The notes under the pieces: model-generated
Databases searched by the model: none
What the model was told of the DNA's origin: nothing
What the model saw: only the letters and a program-made list of their open reading frames with translations
Shown: in pieces, positions 11,519-23,883 of the stretch
Position numbering within the stretch: position 1 is the stretch's first letter
Layout of the letters: each line of letters begins with the position of its first letter
Position numbers and translations under genes: made by a program
DNA from: Deuterostichococcus epilithicus
Lineage: Eukaryota > Chlorophyta > Trebouxiophyceae > Prasiolales > Stichococcaceae
DNA length: 64,000 nucleotides
Assembly (NCBI GenBank): GCA_033439295.1
Contig: JAVTLE010000005.1
Coordinates: forward strand, 3,708,501 to 3,772,500
Reading direction: 5' to 3'

Positions 11519-14500
11519 ATGGCGGACGCCAGCCGTGACTTTGATGTCATTGTGTGGGTGAGTGACGAGCACCTGAGCACAAATACACACGGCCTGTTCT
11601 AGCAAAATGCCCTGGCTGGTCGTCAAGACGGACTTTTGTTTGGTCTAGTACGCCGTACAGTCATATGGCGCAATTCTGTCTACTGAAGGCAATATCAACG
11701 CATGCTGCAGGGCGCGACCGGCTTCGTGGGAAAGCTGGTCTGCCAGCGCCTCGCGCAAATCTACCAGGTCGATTCCCTAGTCGATATTTTCGCACATAAA
11801 TCACCTTTCGCGCGCGGCCCAGGCCGCTGGGGTGCACCTGTCGTTCGTCAGTAGCATCCGGATGCAGACGCCAGACCGAAGCTGCGGTTTTCAACGCCAT
11901 TTATGTGCATGCCTGATTGCAGCCTCGTCATCCGGCCAATGATCCGTCGCTGATGGCCTCCTTTCGCCGACGGCCATGCCATGCTTAAAGCTGGTGGCTT
12001 GCACAGCGCTCACAGCTGAGTTGGCGTTTCGGTGTGTGTGCACGCCCCATGTGTGCCTTCGATCCCATTCCTGCCCTCGACAGATGGTCCATGTTCACCG
12101 ACCACAGGGCGAGGTGCGGTGGGCCATGGGCGGCCGGAACAAGGAAAAGCTGGAAGGGGTGCGGGACGCAGTCGCTGCTGTGAATGGCGCCGCCAAGGTG
12201 CACCGCCTCACATATTCAAGCGATCAAAGCGTCGAATGCCGAGAGGAGCACGCACCTGCGTAGCTTCTGTGCACACGCTTGTGGCCTTGCAGGATCACTC
12301 CCAGTCAACTACGCCCGCAACGGTGCACGGTCATGCGGCCGCTGGCGCTGGGCTGTTTGGCAAGCTGGGGCGGATACACAGTGCAGTCCGGGTCAATCGA
12401 TCACCCTAACACGAGACCGCGCTCTTTCAACAGGACACCGAAATCCTGCTGGGGGATATTGAGGACCAGCAGTCGCTGGAGGCGATTGCGCGACGGACGA
12501 AAGTCATCATCGCGATGGCGGGCCCGTACAGCACAATGGGCGAGCCGATCGTGGCCGCGTGTGTCAAGGAGGGCACCCACTACGTGGATATCACAGGTGG
12601 GCGGGATTGTGCGGTTTGATGAGTGGCGGCAGCGGCGGTCATGGATGATACCCAGCACCTCCCTGGCCATCCGTCCGGGGTTTGCCTGTCATGCCTCTGC
12701 CTGCGTCCCTAGCCGTCAGTAGGCCCGCTGCTGCACCCCTCTCCCGCGTAAGCCATGGCAGAGCTGCACGCGTTGCCGCTGCGCCAATTTGCCAGCTGCT
12801 GCACCATGTGCCGGCTCTGACAGGATTTTCGGCTGGGCAATCTGGCGTCCCACTGCTGATCAGCGGTTCACCTGATGCTGCCAGCACTGCCACCTGCAAG
12901 CAAGAAGCGGTACATCTGACATGTCGTAGACGTACTGTGAGGCTTTTTCGTTGGGTGAAGAAGGAGACCTGCATGGATAATCCCCTTTTGACAATGCTGT
13001 GCAAACACCAACAGGGGAGCCGTGGTACATCCGGCGCATCATGGACAAATTTCACGACGAGGCGGCGGCCAAGAACGTCCGCATCGTGCCCTGCTGCGGC
13101 TATGACAGCATCCCGTCGGACATCGGCACCTTCTACGTAGTGGACCACATCAAGCGCCAGCTGGGCAAGTGCGTGATTGGATGCAAGCTGTGCCAAACAG
13201 CGACCTGGCTGCATCTGTCCAGGCGGTCGCCCCAGCCCCACACATGTGTGTCCGCTCAATCCGCTCAACCTCTGCTGTGACGTCCGGCCCCAGGGAGACG
13301 GCGGGCGTGCGCATGCTGGCGGTGGCGGGCGCTGGCGGCGTCAGCGGCGGCACCGTCGACTCGCTGCTGGGTGTGAAGGACATCCCCAGCGCGGAGCGGC
13401 ACGCCGTGGGCCACCCCTACTGCCTCAACCCGCCGGACAAGCGGTGAGCCTGTTGTCTCGGCAGGTCAGACCCCAGTTGCGCCTTAGGAAGTATGTATCC
13501 CAGCGCAGGCTGCCTTCAGACAATCCTGAATGCCTGTTCAGCCCTAGCTGGCGTCGTGTGCCGGCAGCACCCTACTGCCTCCCATTTGCCTCACAAGCGA
13601 TGAGTAGCAGGACAGGAATCTATCTCTCGCATTCAGTCGTGTTCACATGGTTGGGATGGGACTCAGAAGATGGGACTCAGAAAGAGGGACGTCAGTTTCT
13701 GGCGCACGCACGGTGCTTTCCTGTACGAGTACCGCGTTTGCTACTGCTGCGATATACGCTGAATGCCACAAGCTGACGGGTCGCTTCGCGACGAGTCCTC
13801 ACCACATCTGCGTGCTTGCTGTTGAGCAGGCAGGGTCCCGACCCAAAGGACCCCTTTGGCGTCGGCTGGATCCCGGAGCTGCAGCAGCGGACATTCCCTT
13901 TCATCATGGCGCCCATAAACACGCGGGTGGTGCGCCGCTCGGCGGCGCTGGTGGAGAGCGACGGGCAGAGTGAGCCGGCTTCTCTCGCCGCTGCCATGGG
14001 TGCTGTGCATGTCCTCGTGCAGCGCCGGACACAGCCCTGTGCGTTTACCTGGCTGCACGCTTGCATGGAGGGGGGAACGGAGGGAGAATGCTGAAGCCCA
14101 AGCCGCACAGCTCAGTGTCCTGTTGCACATGTCCACCTCACGACTGCCGCATGACCGCTGGTCAATCCAACCCGTGACGGCCTCCTCCTTTCTGCGCGCC
14201 CAGGCCGCGGCTTCAGCTACGGCGAGTCGGTCCCTGCGCCGCGGCCGGGCATCGTCATGGCGCCGCTCATCACAGGCGTCATGGGCCTGGGCCTGGGCGC
14301 GCTCATATCCCCCGGCATCGGGCCCTTCCTGCGCAAGCGCCTGCTGCCGGCCGCGGGTGCAGGTGGGCGCTTTTCCCCGTCTCTGTGTGCTCGAGAGTCG
14401 AACGAACGGCCGACCGCTGCTGTCGGCTGCGGAAACCATTCGCCGCCTGCGCGGACGCCTGCCACCAGTCGGCGGCGTAAACGCGGCCGATTATCACTCT

Positions 14501-15552
14501 TGTGTGCATGCATGCGGCTGCTGGGCGCCAATTGTGGATGGCGAGCAGCCCCTGCGCTGGCCGTTTGAGCAAGGTCCAGGCCAGCACCCGCCGCGGCCAG
14601 GCGCGCTGGCAGGCCATCCTTGGTCACAGGACGTACAGGCTTGAGTGCAACACCCGCAAAGCTGTGAGCAGTGGTGCCCTGAAGCGCTCTCCTCCGCAGG
14701 GCCTGACGAGAAGACGCGCGAGACGAACCACTGGCGCCACATCTACCTGGCCACGGTGCAGGGCGAGTCTCAGGCCACAGTGCAGGTGCGGCATTCCTTC
14801 TCCTCGCACTGATCCTTCGGTTAGATGGTACTCGCTCCCTGTGGAGATCACCTGCACAACGTCCTGCTGCTGGCTGGTTGCACGGCACCGCAGACAGGCT
14901 GGAGCGCTCGCCGTGCCTGCTGCCGCCGTCTGCTGCCCGATACACTAGGCGATAGCACCTTCTTCTGCAACCAGTTCAAACCTCAAGTGCACCGTCAATG
15001 ACTGTTGATGCAGGCGGAGGCCTACGGGAAAGGCGACCCCGGCTATGGCAGCACCCACCGCATGGTGCTGGAAGCGGCTCTGTGCCTCGCGTTGCAGGTA
15101 GGGTTTAGGTTAGGGTTGGGTTGCGCTGCGCGGCCCTTGTTCTGAATGCAGAGGGGCAGCGTGTCAAGCGCATTTCCTTGCGGCAGCATCATCGCGCTTG
15201 GGCGCCCATTGCGGCAGCGGTCCCCTCCAGGAGTGTGTCTTGGTGGCGGGGCAAGCAGCCTCGACCGTCGTCAGTGATCGAACGAGCGTGCAATTTTTGT
15301 TTCGATCTGGCATTGCTTTTTCAGGATGCAGCAGCCCTGCCAGTGGCTTACAGTGGTCAACTGCCTGTGACTGCTTCTGCTGCTTCCCACTTCCAGCTGG
15401 ACGATTGCGAGAAGGCGGGCCGCGTCAAGGGCGGCATCCTCACGCCAGCGTCGGCAATGGGCCCGGTGCTGGTCGACCGGCTGCAGCAGAAAGCTGAAGT
15501 GACCTTCAGCATCAGCCCAGCCGTGGGCGCGCGGGGCCAGTCCAAGATGTGA
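11519..15552 (+). CDS. Saccharopine dehydrogenase-like oxidoreductase (SCCPDH type)
   Basis: Eleven exons in phase give 425 aa, close to the roughly 430 aa usual for this family: 11519-11557, 11711-11767, 12108-12197, 12434-12596, 13015-13168, 13294-13443, 13830-13969, 14204-14362, 14700-14785, 15014-15097, 15397-15552. The N-terminus is a Rossmann fold with VIVWGATGFVGKLV (dinucleotide-binding Gly motif), WAMGGRNKEKL, then AGPYSTMGEPIVAAC and GTHYVDITGE. A middle CCGYDSIPSDIG motif and a Gly-rich hydrophobic stretch (MAPLITGVMGLGLGALISPG) match SCCPDH proteins, which are membrane or lipid-droplet associated; their substrate is unsettled. The protein is not the bifunctional lysine-degradation enzyme. 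An upstream in-frame extension could add a targeting peptide. Confidence 0.9.
15098..15122 (+). repeat. Telomere-like TTTAGGG-type tract inside an intron
   Basis: The start of the last intron of the SCCPDH-like gene reads GTAGGG followed by TTTAGG, TTAGGG and TTGGG units, resembling degenerate plant/green-algal telomere repeat (TTTAGGG). It overlaps the GTAGGG splice donor and is short, so it may be coincidental. Confidence 0.5.
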
Positions 15553-16244
15553 TATCTTTAGACAGTAGGGTTTTGGTGGCGCTGCGCAGCGGCTGCTGAG
15601 GGTAACGTGAGGGCGACACGCCCTGGTGCGTGAGGGCGACACGCAGCACAACAGCAGCAAGCTGAGGCGGAACAGGCACGGTGTCGTTCCCAGGGCTCCA
15701 GTGCGAGAACAGCGCTGGGGCCATGGCGGTGCCGCTGCCTGGCAGAGGGCGAGATGCCTAGTCAGGCAGCTTGCGAGCCTTGATGCTGGCGGCTCGATGC
15801 TTGTGTTAACAGCCTTTAGACAATTGTGGGGCAGCCAGGCTGGATGATATGCCAGGAACATAGCTTGAGACGAATGTTGAACCTCGCAGTGCTGCATTAA
15901 GCGTGAAATCACATGCTCAGGGCTTCTGTGATAAAGCAGCCAGACTGGCTGTAGAAGACCTGGACTCACACGCACTTCTTCACATGAGCCACAATCAATT
16001 AGTGCGTGCAACAATGCATGGCACATGGCCGATTGCTGCTTTGTTTTCCTCCGCACATCAGGATGACAGCGTCACGACATGGAGGCTCAGCATGACTTCC
16101 TTGACTGGAACTCGAAACACATGAATGCCAGACTGGCGAAAAACGAAGAACTTTCAGATGCCCGTATGAAGAAGGTGGCACGCCCGGCGTAGGCAGGCAA
16201 TGCCCATGGCATCAAGGCCTGCCGGCTGCTGGGTGCTGCGCTGA
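15553..16244. other. Convergent intergenic region
   Basis: About 690 bp between the 3' ends of two convergent genes. It holds two near copies of a GTGAGGGCGACACG unit (15,607-15,645) and presumably both 3' untranslated regions. No gene is seen. Confidence 0.6.
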
Positions 16245-19200
16245 TCACAGCATGGCCAGCGCGGCGGCTGCTGCGGCGGCAGCAAAGCCTGCGGACGCGG
16301 CGGCGGTGCGGCTGCCGGCTTGCGGGGCGGGTGCGGGCGGTGTCTCCTCGCCACCCGGAGAGTCAGCTTCGTCACCATCGCCAGACGGCGTCTCGGCCAT
16401 TGGAGACTCGTCGTCTGGAGTTGCGGCCACGCCGGAGGACTGCGCAGGAAAGCAGGATGTCGGAGTGAGAACGGCTGTCTGCTGCTCCAGGGGGTGCACC
16501 GAGGCAGAGGGGGAGGACAGAGAAGGGTGCTGGACCTGCAGTATGGGGGAAGCAGCTGCCGGCAAGTCGCACTGCAATTGATGGCGCACATGCCAAACCA
16601 CAGCCTTCCCACAACAGCCTAGTGCTCCAGGTCTCAGTGGAGCCATGGTCGCAGCTCACGCTGCGGCCGGCATGGGCTGTTGCAGAGGTGCATGGACGAC
16701 GGCGAGCATGATGCGGACTGCCCTGCAACCGGACGCGGCTGCAACCGGCAGTCATGACATCATCATCGCACCTGGACCTCGATGGCGGGGGCGGGCCCGC
16801 CCGACACGGGGGCAACGCCGCCGCCCACGATGGTGTCGTCGGGCGTGCGGCCTGTGGTTCGGCACCAGATACACCTCTCACATGATCAGCTTGCAGTGTA
16901 CATGATGCAGACCCACGCCGCGTGCGTGCAAGCGCCCAGAGTTGGGACCTTCACTGCTAGTGCGCCCGGACCGGCTGCGGCCCCAGTTGCACGCAGGCCT
17001 TGAAAGCAGCAAGCTGCAGCTTGAATCCGGGGGCGTGAGGTGCATCAGCAATGGCGGTTGATGCTGGAGGCCAAACCCTCAAAAGAGTTGTGGGACAGCC
17101 GAGACAGGGTCTGAGGGAGTCCGGGAGGTCACCGGAGTAGGTGCGAACAGGGACCCAGGAGGTCCGGGCGGGGTTCTCGCCGACGGGCGCGGTGCCGAGC
17201 AGCTTGGGGCCGCCGGCCGCCCTGGCGTCCACGATCTGCAGAACAACCAACAGATTATCTGATCGTGTCGAATAATGCGCATGTTGGAGTGATGTGCAAG
17301 AGCTGCCGCTGGCGCCACATTTCACGAAGTGGTGTTCTGCGCGAGGGTTGGCATCATGCACAGCGCCTGGACGTATGAGGCATTGTGGCGAGCGTACGTA
17401 GAGCGCCGGTGCAGGGATATCGGCGATCACGGCGACGTAGCGGCCACCGCGATCCCCCTCGCGGCTGGCCTCGTCGGAGTAGGAGCACTCGTTGGTGTCG
17501 TTGCCCTGTAGCGAACAGGATCACCACAGCTGTACGTCTGCTGTAAAGCTGATGCCAAGCTCTGATTAGGAAGCGCCAAACACTCCATGCCAGGCTCAAG
17601 TTGCTCGGCAGTTTGTTTGCCATAACAAGCTCAATGAGCTGCCGCCGGCCTCTGGTTGATCCCACGTTTGAGAATGAGGCGCACATCCATGCTTGATGAC
17701 GGCAATCTCGGTTGTCCTGAGAATGAATCGCAAAGCCACGCTCAATGCAGGCAAGGCGAGGACGCCTGTCACGTTGCCCACCTCTGCAGGCGGCGGCAGC
17801 ACGGCGCCAGCCGGGATCAGCGTCACCAGGCTGGCGGACGCGTTACCAGGGGTGGCGATGACCCGCTGCACATCAAAGTACCTGCGAATCATTCATCGAA
17901 CCAGCTCGGCAACAAATCCTATCGTTATTCATTGATAGCAGTGATGGAATACGACTTTTGAGACAACGGCCTTTTACACGAGGATGCTGCTGTACGAGTC
18001 AAGATGCTTCTAACACCTGAAGCCTGACAGGTTGGGTTCGAAGTCCGTCGCTGGGTCCTGGGGAGCACAGGAGCCGCAGCTTGGCGTCGCGCCGGTGCCA
18101 GTCGCCAGCTGCAGACCCCTGCGGCAGTCGCATCACGGTAATGTCAACATCATTGGGTAGCTGGGCATGCCGGCGGACGCGAGGGACACTGACACTCGAC
18201 CCAGCATATTGGCGGAGCATGCTGCCTGCTGTGGCAGTCGTGCATGCCAGCACCAGTCGTGTGCATGCTAGGCTGCATCCAGGGACACGTAACCCGAAAG
18301 ACTGGCATTGCATCATTCGTCAGGAGATGCATCTGGGCGCTGGCTGCCGGCAGCCGCCAGCACAGGTGGACAGAAGACAGCCGGGCGGCAGTGCCTCGTC
18401 CCACGCCAAATATCTGAGGCGCAAGGAAAGCCACCAGATTGTGCATGCTGAGACCACGCAGGGCAGCCGAAAGGCGGAACAGGGGAGCGCACGTCTCTGC
18501 GCCATCAGTAGTGGCTGCATCCAGCGCCGTCGCAGGCGCATACTTGCAGTCGTACGGTTGCGCAGCGTAGCCGGGCGAGGTGATGTCGCCAGGTGCAGTG
18601 GCACCCAGGCGCTCGACTGCGGCCCACAGCTTCGTCCTCAATTGAGGGCTTGTTGTCAGGCAAGAGCTCAGCAGGCTGCGCAATTGCAGCGGCTTTCATT
18701 CACAGTTCCTGCACACAAGCTGTGCACTATTCGGAGCTGTATGTCAGCGGCAGCACTGTTGTGGTGTACCACAGCATGTGTCAGATCCTTTTGCCGCTGC
18801 CATCAGTGACGCAATGTGGCGCACAGCGGACTGAGATTCAGTCCTTGATACATTGCACGCGCCTGCAGCAATGTTGGCCTTGTTGGTGTTGCGCGTCAAT
18901 GGGAAAAACACCAGGTACTCCTGCATGATATGAAGGGAGAGGACATATTTGCGTGATGAACTAAGTGATGATCTCTGCGCAATTGCTGATCGAAATGCGA
19001 CCTGCCGTGGCAGCGAAAATTGCAAATCGTAGTATCTAATTTGGCGGCATCACATGCCGGCCACATGCGGCGGCTGCTGCCCAAGCATGGAGAGGAAAGG
19101 CCGCACTGAGAAGGTGGTCTCGTTATCAGCGGCGTTCTTGGGGTAAAAAATTGGATGGCCCGGGTTGCCAGCGACCGGAACTGTGAACTTGAGTGTGCTG

Positions 19201-22200
19201 GCCTCGCCGGTGGCTGCAGCAATGACAGAGAGTGAGCGGATGAGCAGGTTGGGCGTGTAAACGTCACAATGCGCTACAGGAGCGCAGCTATCACGCCGAA
19301 GAAACCAGCAATGCGGCGTGTCCCACTGTAGAGCAGGTTGCAAGACGCTGCAGCATACTGTTATGATGGCTGCCGCCATGCGAGGACACTTGGTGGCACG
19401 AGTGAATGCCATGAACTGCTCACTGTCAGGCTCGAAGATGACGGCGCGGTTATTGGTGGCGTCGGATACGAGCACGTACTGGCTGTCGGCGTCGAGGGTG
19501 GAGTATACTGCGCCGAAGGTCTGGTTCCACTCTTTGACCAGCTGCGGCATTGAAAGAAAGGACTAAACAAAGCACTTACTGACAGCAGATTCCGAACAGC
19601 CCCTTCAACCTGAAGCGCTATTCGGCAATCAGAGTAGGCTCGTTTGCCGCTGCTGAGAATTTGCTGGGGTTACAGGGTATCGGCGCCGCCTCAGGACAGC
19701 GCATCGCTTCCATGATTGCAGACAGGCAGGCACACGATGGTGTGACACCATTGACACATGTCCACGGATTGCGGTGGCAGCCACCACGACGCAATGCATA
19801 CTCTGCATACTGGCAGTCAAGGCAGACTTGCCGTATTGGTCACTGTGTCCCACTCGAGAACTCCGCCGCCGCCGGTGCACTCGATGTACAGGCTGCACGA
19901 TCAACAAGACGCGGATGTGCTTGAGATGCAGCGCATGCATGCTACACATATTAGTGATCTGCATCAGCTGCCCCTCTGCCGACAACTCCTGCTGATGATC
20001 GATAGATCCCCGAGTGTCAATCTGGCTCATCGATGGCAGAGACGCGTGGAAGATGACACAAGCAGAAGTAGCAGCATAACGGTCTGTCCAGAGTATGTCA
20101 CTCGAGCAAAGTCTGCAGAGTCTCAGTGTCTCAATGCTGCGCGGCCCCAACAGGTTGTTGCTGAAGTGCACATCGTTGACAAAACGTTGTCAGACAAGAA
20201 GCGCACTGCTGGTTGATCTTGGAGAAGCCGATGGAGTGCGTCCCGGGGCAGCTGCTGGCGTTGGCCAGCTGGTCCCGGAAGGAGTAGGAGTTGTTGAGCT
20301 TGCGCGCCTCGAGGTCGATCTGTAGGGCAAGCATGTGGGAGGCTAACGTCATGGCATGTCCATATGTGAGAGGGGCATTGCGATGAAGCGCCATGCACGC
20401 AGTTTGGACATGTGTTGTCGGGTGCCAAGCTCGCCTGCAGTAATACCCGGCACCTGCAGGTACTGTGGGGATGCGCCGCAGGTCACGCCCATCAGTCACG
20501 GTGCGACTTACGGTGCCAGTTGCATTTTTCACAAGGGACTTGCAGATCGCACCTCGAAAACGTACTGCTGGTTGACGTTGGTTGAGTAACCCCGCGGGTA
20601 GATACGGTCGTCAAACAGGAGCTTCCCATGCCCGGGGTCGTCGAAGAAGGCCTGCACAGGCAGGGGCCATGCATACAGCCTTCCGCCGCTTGCCGCCGCA
20701 CCCTCGCGCTTTCAGCTTTGTTGCCAACCCCCTAATAGTTGCTCATGCTTCGCTGAGCCACGGATGTAATGCCATGCAAAGTAAAGGGGCCATGCCTCGT
20801 CGACAATGTTTTGTGGACGTACGGCATGCGGCATCATGCCTGTGTGGCAGCTGCATCAGACGCTGCGCAACGCGACCAGAAGCTAGACATCCGGCAGAGG
20901 CAAATGTGCAGGTGGTTGTGCCAGAGGCGTGACACAGCAGCTGGCGTGCAGCAAGGCGGAAAGCCAGATCCCCACTCAGCTACATTTCGAGGAGAGCGTT
21001 TGGGTACTCCGGATGAGATACAATCACCTTGACGGGCTGTGACGCGAGGGCGCCGGCCTCATCGAGGGCGATGACGTAGAACTGCCCGTCAGCGTCGCTG
21101 TGCGCCCAGTACTGTGCACCACAGTAGTGCGCGCCCAACAGTAAGCCGGGGCAGTGTGTGTGGTTATTGACAATATGGTCAGATCACGCCGCTCAGCAGC
21201 TTGCCGTCAAGGGAGGCAGAAGATCAATGCGTCCAAGCAGCACAGCAGACGCTGAGCTGACGCCAGGGCGGCACAACTGCGCCAGTCCTGAGTGTTTGCG
21301 CTCAAGCGTGTTCAATCACCTCGTTCTGCTGGTACACGCTATAGCCGTGCACCAGCGCAGGTCCGGCGCGCACCCGCGCTACAATCTACGCCGCAGGTTT
21401 CGGCTTGGTCAGTGGCGGCAAATTCTCGCTTAAGCATGCTGAGGGACAGCGTGCCAGTGGCACTCAGTGGCAGCCTCCAGCCTCTGGCAGTGCTCGAGAA
21501 GAGGGAAGGCCACATGCCCACCTCCTGCTGCACAGTGTCGATCACGGTGACATGGGAGTAGGTGGTCCCGTCGTCGTCTGTGTACACATCAACCTGTTGT
21601 GGACAGCAGCACAGCCCTCAGCGCTGAGTGATCTCGTCTGCCTGCAAAATGTGTGTCGTGCGCATGACCAAATATGTTCGAACCACGCTTGCCGTGTCCT
21701 GCTGTGTGCGACAGGAGGCGCACTCACGCTCCTAGCTCAGGCGTCGTGTGTGTGCAAATGCTGTATTTGCTCTGGAGGAGTTCAAAGATGGTGGCCACCT
21801 CGTTGATGAACATATAGTATCGATCATTGCTTGGGTCCTCGGCGTAGATCGCGTCGCCCCACCTGCCGGGCACAACAGACGTCCTTTGCAATCGCGCCGC
21901 GGCACTTAAAATGCAAGCTCGACGAATGCAGACTCTAGCGAGCCAAGGTGTTGCAGCATTTCGATGCGTCTGCTGGCAATGCACATGCCGATGTAGGCAG
22001 GCTGCAGATGCATGCAAGATGCAGAAATGAGTTCCATTTCCGCCGCCGCTGCCAGCATTACTGTGATGTCAGGACAGAGACTCCGCGAGGGAAGCGTACT
22101 GGCGGGGTGAGGTGCCGTCAGGACCCAGCAGTGCTGTGCCGTTAAATTCTGTAATGTTCTTTACAGTCGTCTGCGTCATAGGGTCGACGATGGCGATGGC

Positions 22201-23112
22201 CTGCAGTCGAAACATACTCGCTCGCTATGGCTGGTTCTGCACATCGACAAACCTTGTATTCCAGCAGCACCCATTGCAGACGCAACAAACACACAACTAG
22301 GTCTGATGTCGGATTGTAGAGCCGGCTGTGATATGCTTACCAAGTCTCCCGGAACATAGAAGTGCCCGGGCGTGTCGCCCTGGAACTGCTCATCACCTGC
22401 GCATCAGCAGCGGCGCCAATGACCTGTGCAGCGATAAAACATGAAACAGATAGGACCCTAGCCTATGTTGACAATTCGGGCGAGACCACTCGCAGCTGGG
22501 GTGTGGGCGGCACATGCTGTGCAAACGACTAGGCTCTTGTGCAACAGCATCGAGGTCCTTCTTCAGAGAAGATACGGCACCATTGTCAATCTGTAAGTGT
22601 TCCCACTAGATACACGCAGCAATTATGAGCTTGCGAGCAGGCTCTCGTAGCAAGCACGTGCCGGACAGACTCTAGCGGCAGATCTGGGGTTCACGTAGCA
22701 GTGACACAAACCCAAGGGAAATAAAGCACGAAGGAGGTCGGCGCCGACTAGCAGCTGCGTAGCCGCGCCGATGGCCGGGCGTTGGGCTACTTAGCGACAG
22801 AAAAAAAGGCCGCAAAGCTAGGACACCAGGGGCGGCACCTCGCACGGTGGCGGCGGGCCGCGTGATGCCAACCAGTAGGGCAATCATCATCAACCGGAGG
22901 CGTGGGCTAGCGCCACCGGACCTCCCCGACTCAGACTCCACTGATAAGATAGAAGATGCTTTAAGGGAGGAAATGGGCGCCCTGCGGGCCGTCGGGACGG
23001 GGGCCGGTCAGCGAAGATATCCAGAAGCCTTACCCGACCTCACGGCCGAAGCCGCGGCCAAGAGGCAGAGGAAGGCGGCGGCGGCGAGCAGGAGGCGGCT
23101 TGCAGGTGCCAT
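16245..23112 (-). CDS. Secreted beta-propeller-like protein with C-terminal GPI-type signal
   Basis: About 645 aa from 18 exons read right to left: 23112-23034, 22396-22341, 22200-22100, 21862-21799, 21593-21522, 21111-21028, 20651-20553, 20319-20207, 19892-19844, 19541-19400, 19213-19065, ~18636-18493, 18118-18017, 17881-17782, 17505-17398, 17235-17133, 16851-16772, 16535-16245. The N-terminus MAPASRLLLAAAAFLCLLAA is a clear signal peptide. The body has repeated strands typical of six/seven-bladed propellers: AIAIVDPMTQTTVKNI, YTDDDGTTYSHVTVIDT, GQFYVIALDEAG, GTHSIGFSKINQHLYIECT and GVLEWDT. The tail is Ser/Pro/Glu-rich and ends in SAGFAAAAAAAALAML, a hydrophobic end typical of GPI attachment. 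I do not recognise the exact family. A cell-surface binding or wall role is inference. The exon 12 acceptor is unresolved, and the last exon could instead start at 16439. Confidence 0.75.
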
Positions 23113-23883
23113 GATGTCGCGAAAGTGCACTGTGCGAAGTGTTTTCTGAGGCTTGTGCAGGCAGATCACGTCCCAAAACCGGGCGGGAATCTTGCACGTT
23201 CCGTCACAGTTTCCGATCCCACCCACGTTTCCTGCACAGCTTTGTGCTGTCGGCCGTGTGACGAGCAGTCTGTTCCCTACAGTGCTGTGGGTACTCGCAT
23301 CGGACTCCGTCATCCGCTGCAGTGATTCTCGTAGTGGGCTTCGTCGTGCACGAACAAGCGCGCCGCAACACCACTTTCCGCGCGCCTGCGCACATTACGG
23401 TGCGACCTCTGGCCAGGGCGACCTGATCCTTTGCGTTGCAATGCCTAGACGAGCAGTCGAGGCGCCGATCTGCTGGGGTGGCGAAACACTTTGTGTGCCA
23501 GCGAAGTTCGCTACGAACCGGCTGGCACTCCTGCATTGAGTGGAGTTTGTAATCACGAAGCACATAAAAATGCCCCGCTGGTCGGCCTGCAGTGACCTCA
23601 CTCAGGCATGGGAGCAGTCACTGTTGCAGCATTGCCTCGCTGCCACAGCGCCCCATGCGTGCGCACATGCAGTGCCACATGCTGCAGCCTTTCCTTGCTG
23701 CGCGTCATTCATCATCTGCTTGTCCTGGGCCTGCTCGTTTCCTGTTCCCATCACACAAACCTACACCACCACTGCATGACCAGCGGCGGCTGCCAATAGC
23801 ATGTGCGCAGAAACAAATATCCGCATGTGCCCCGCACAAGGTGACGTGCATATACTTGTCTGCGCAGGCGCCTGGGGGTCAAT
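23113..23883. promoter_or_regulatory. Shared divergent promoter region
   Basis: 770 bp separate the start codons of the secreted propeller-like gene (-) and the EGF-repeat membrane protein gene (+). Both encode extracellular proteins, so a shared regulatory region is possible. I see no convincing TATA box or repeated motif. Confidence 0.4.

Noticed and set aside
18020-18060. GGGTTCGAAGTCC resembling a tRNA T-arm
   Set aside because: No matching acceptor, D or anticodon arms; it lies in an exon of the secreted propeller-like gene.
22847-23149. Plus-strand 100-codon frame
   Set aside because: Overlaps the signal-peptide exon of the minus-strand gene, which joins in phase to many further exons.
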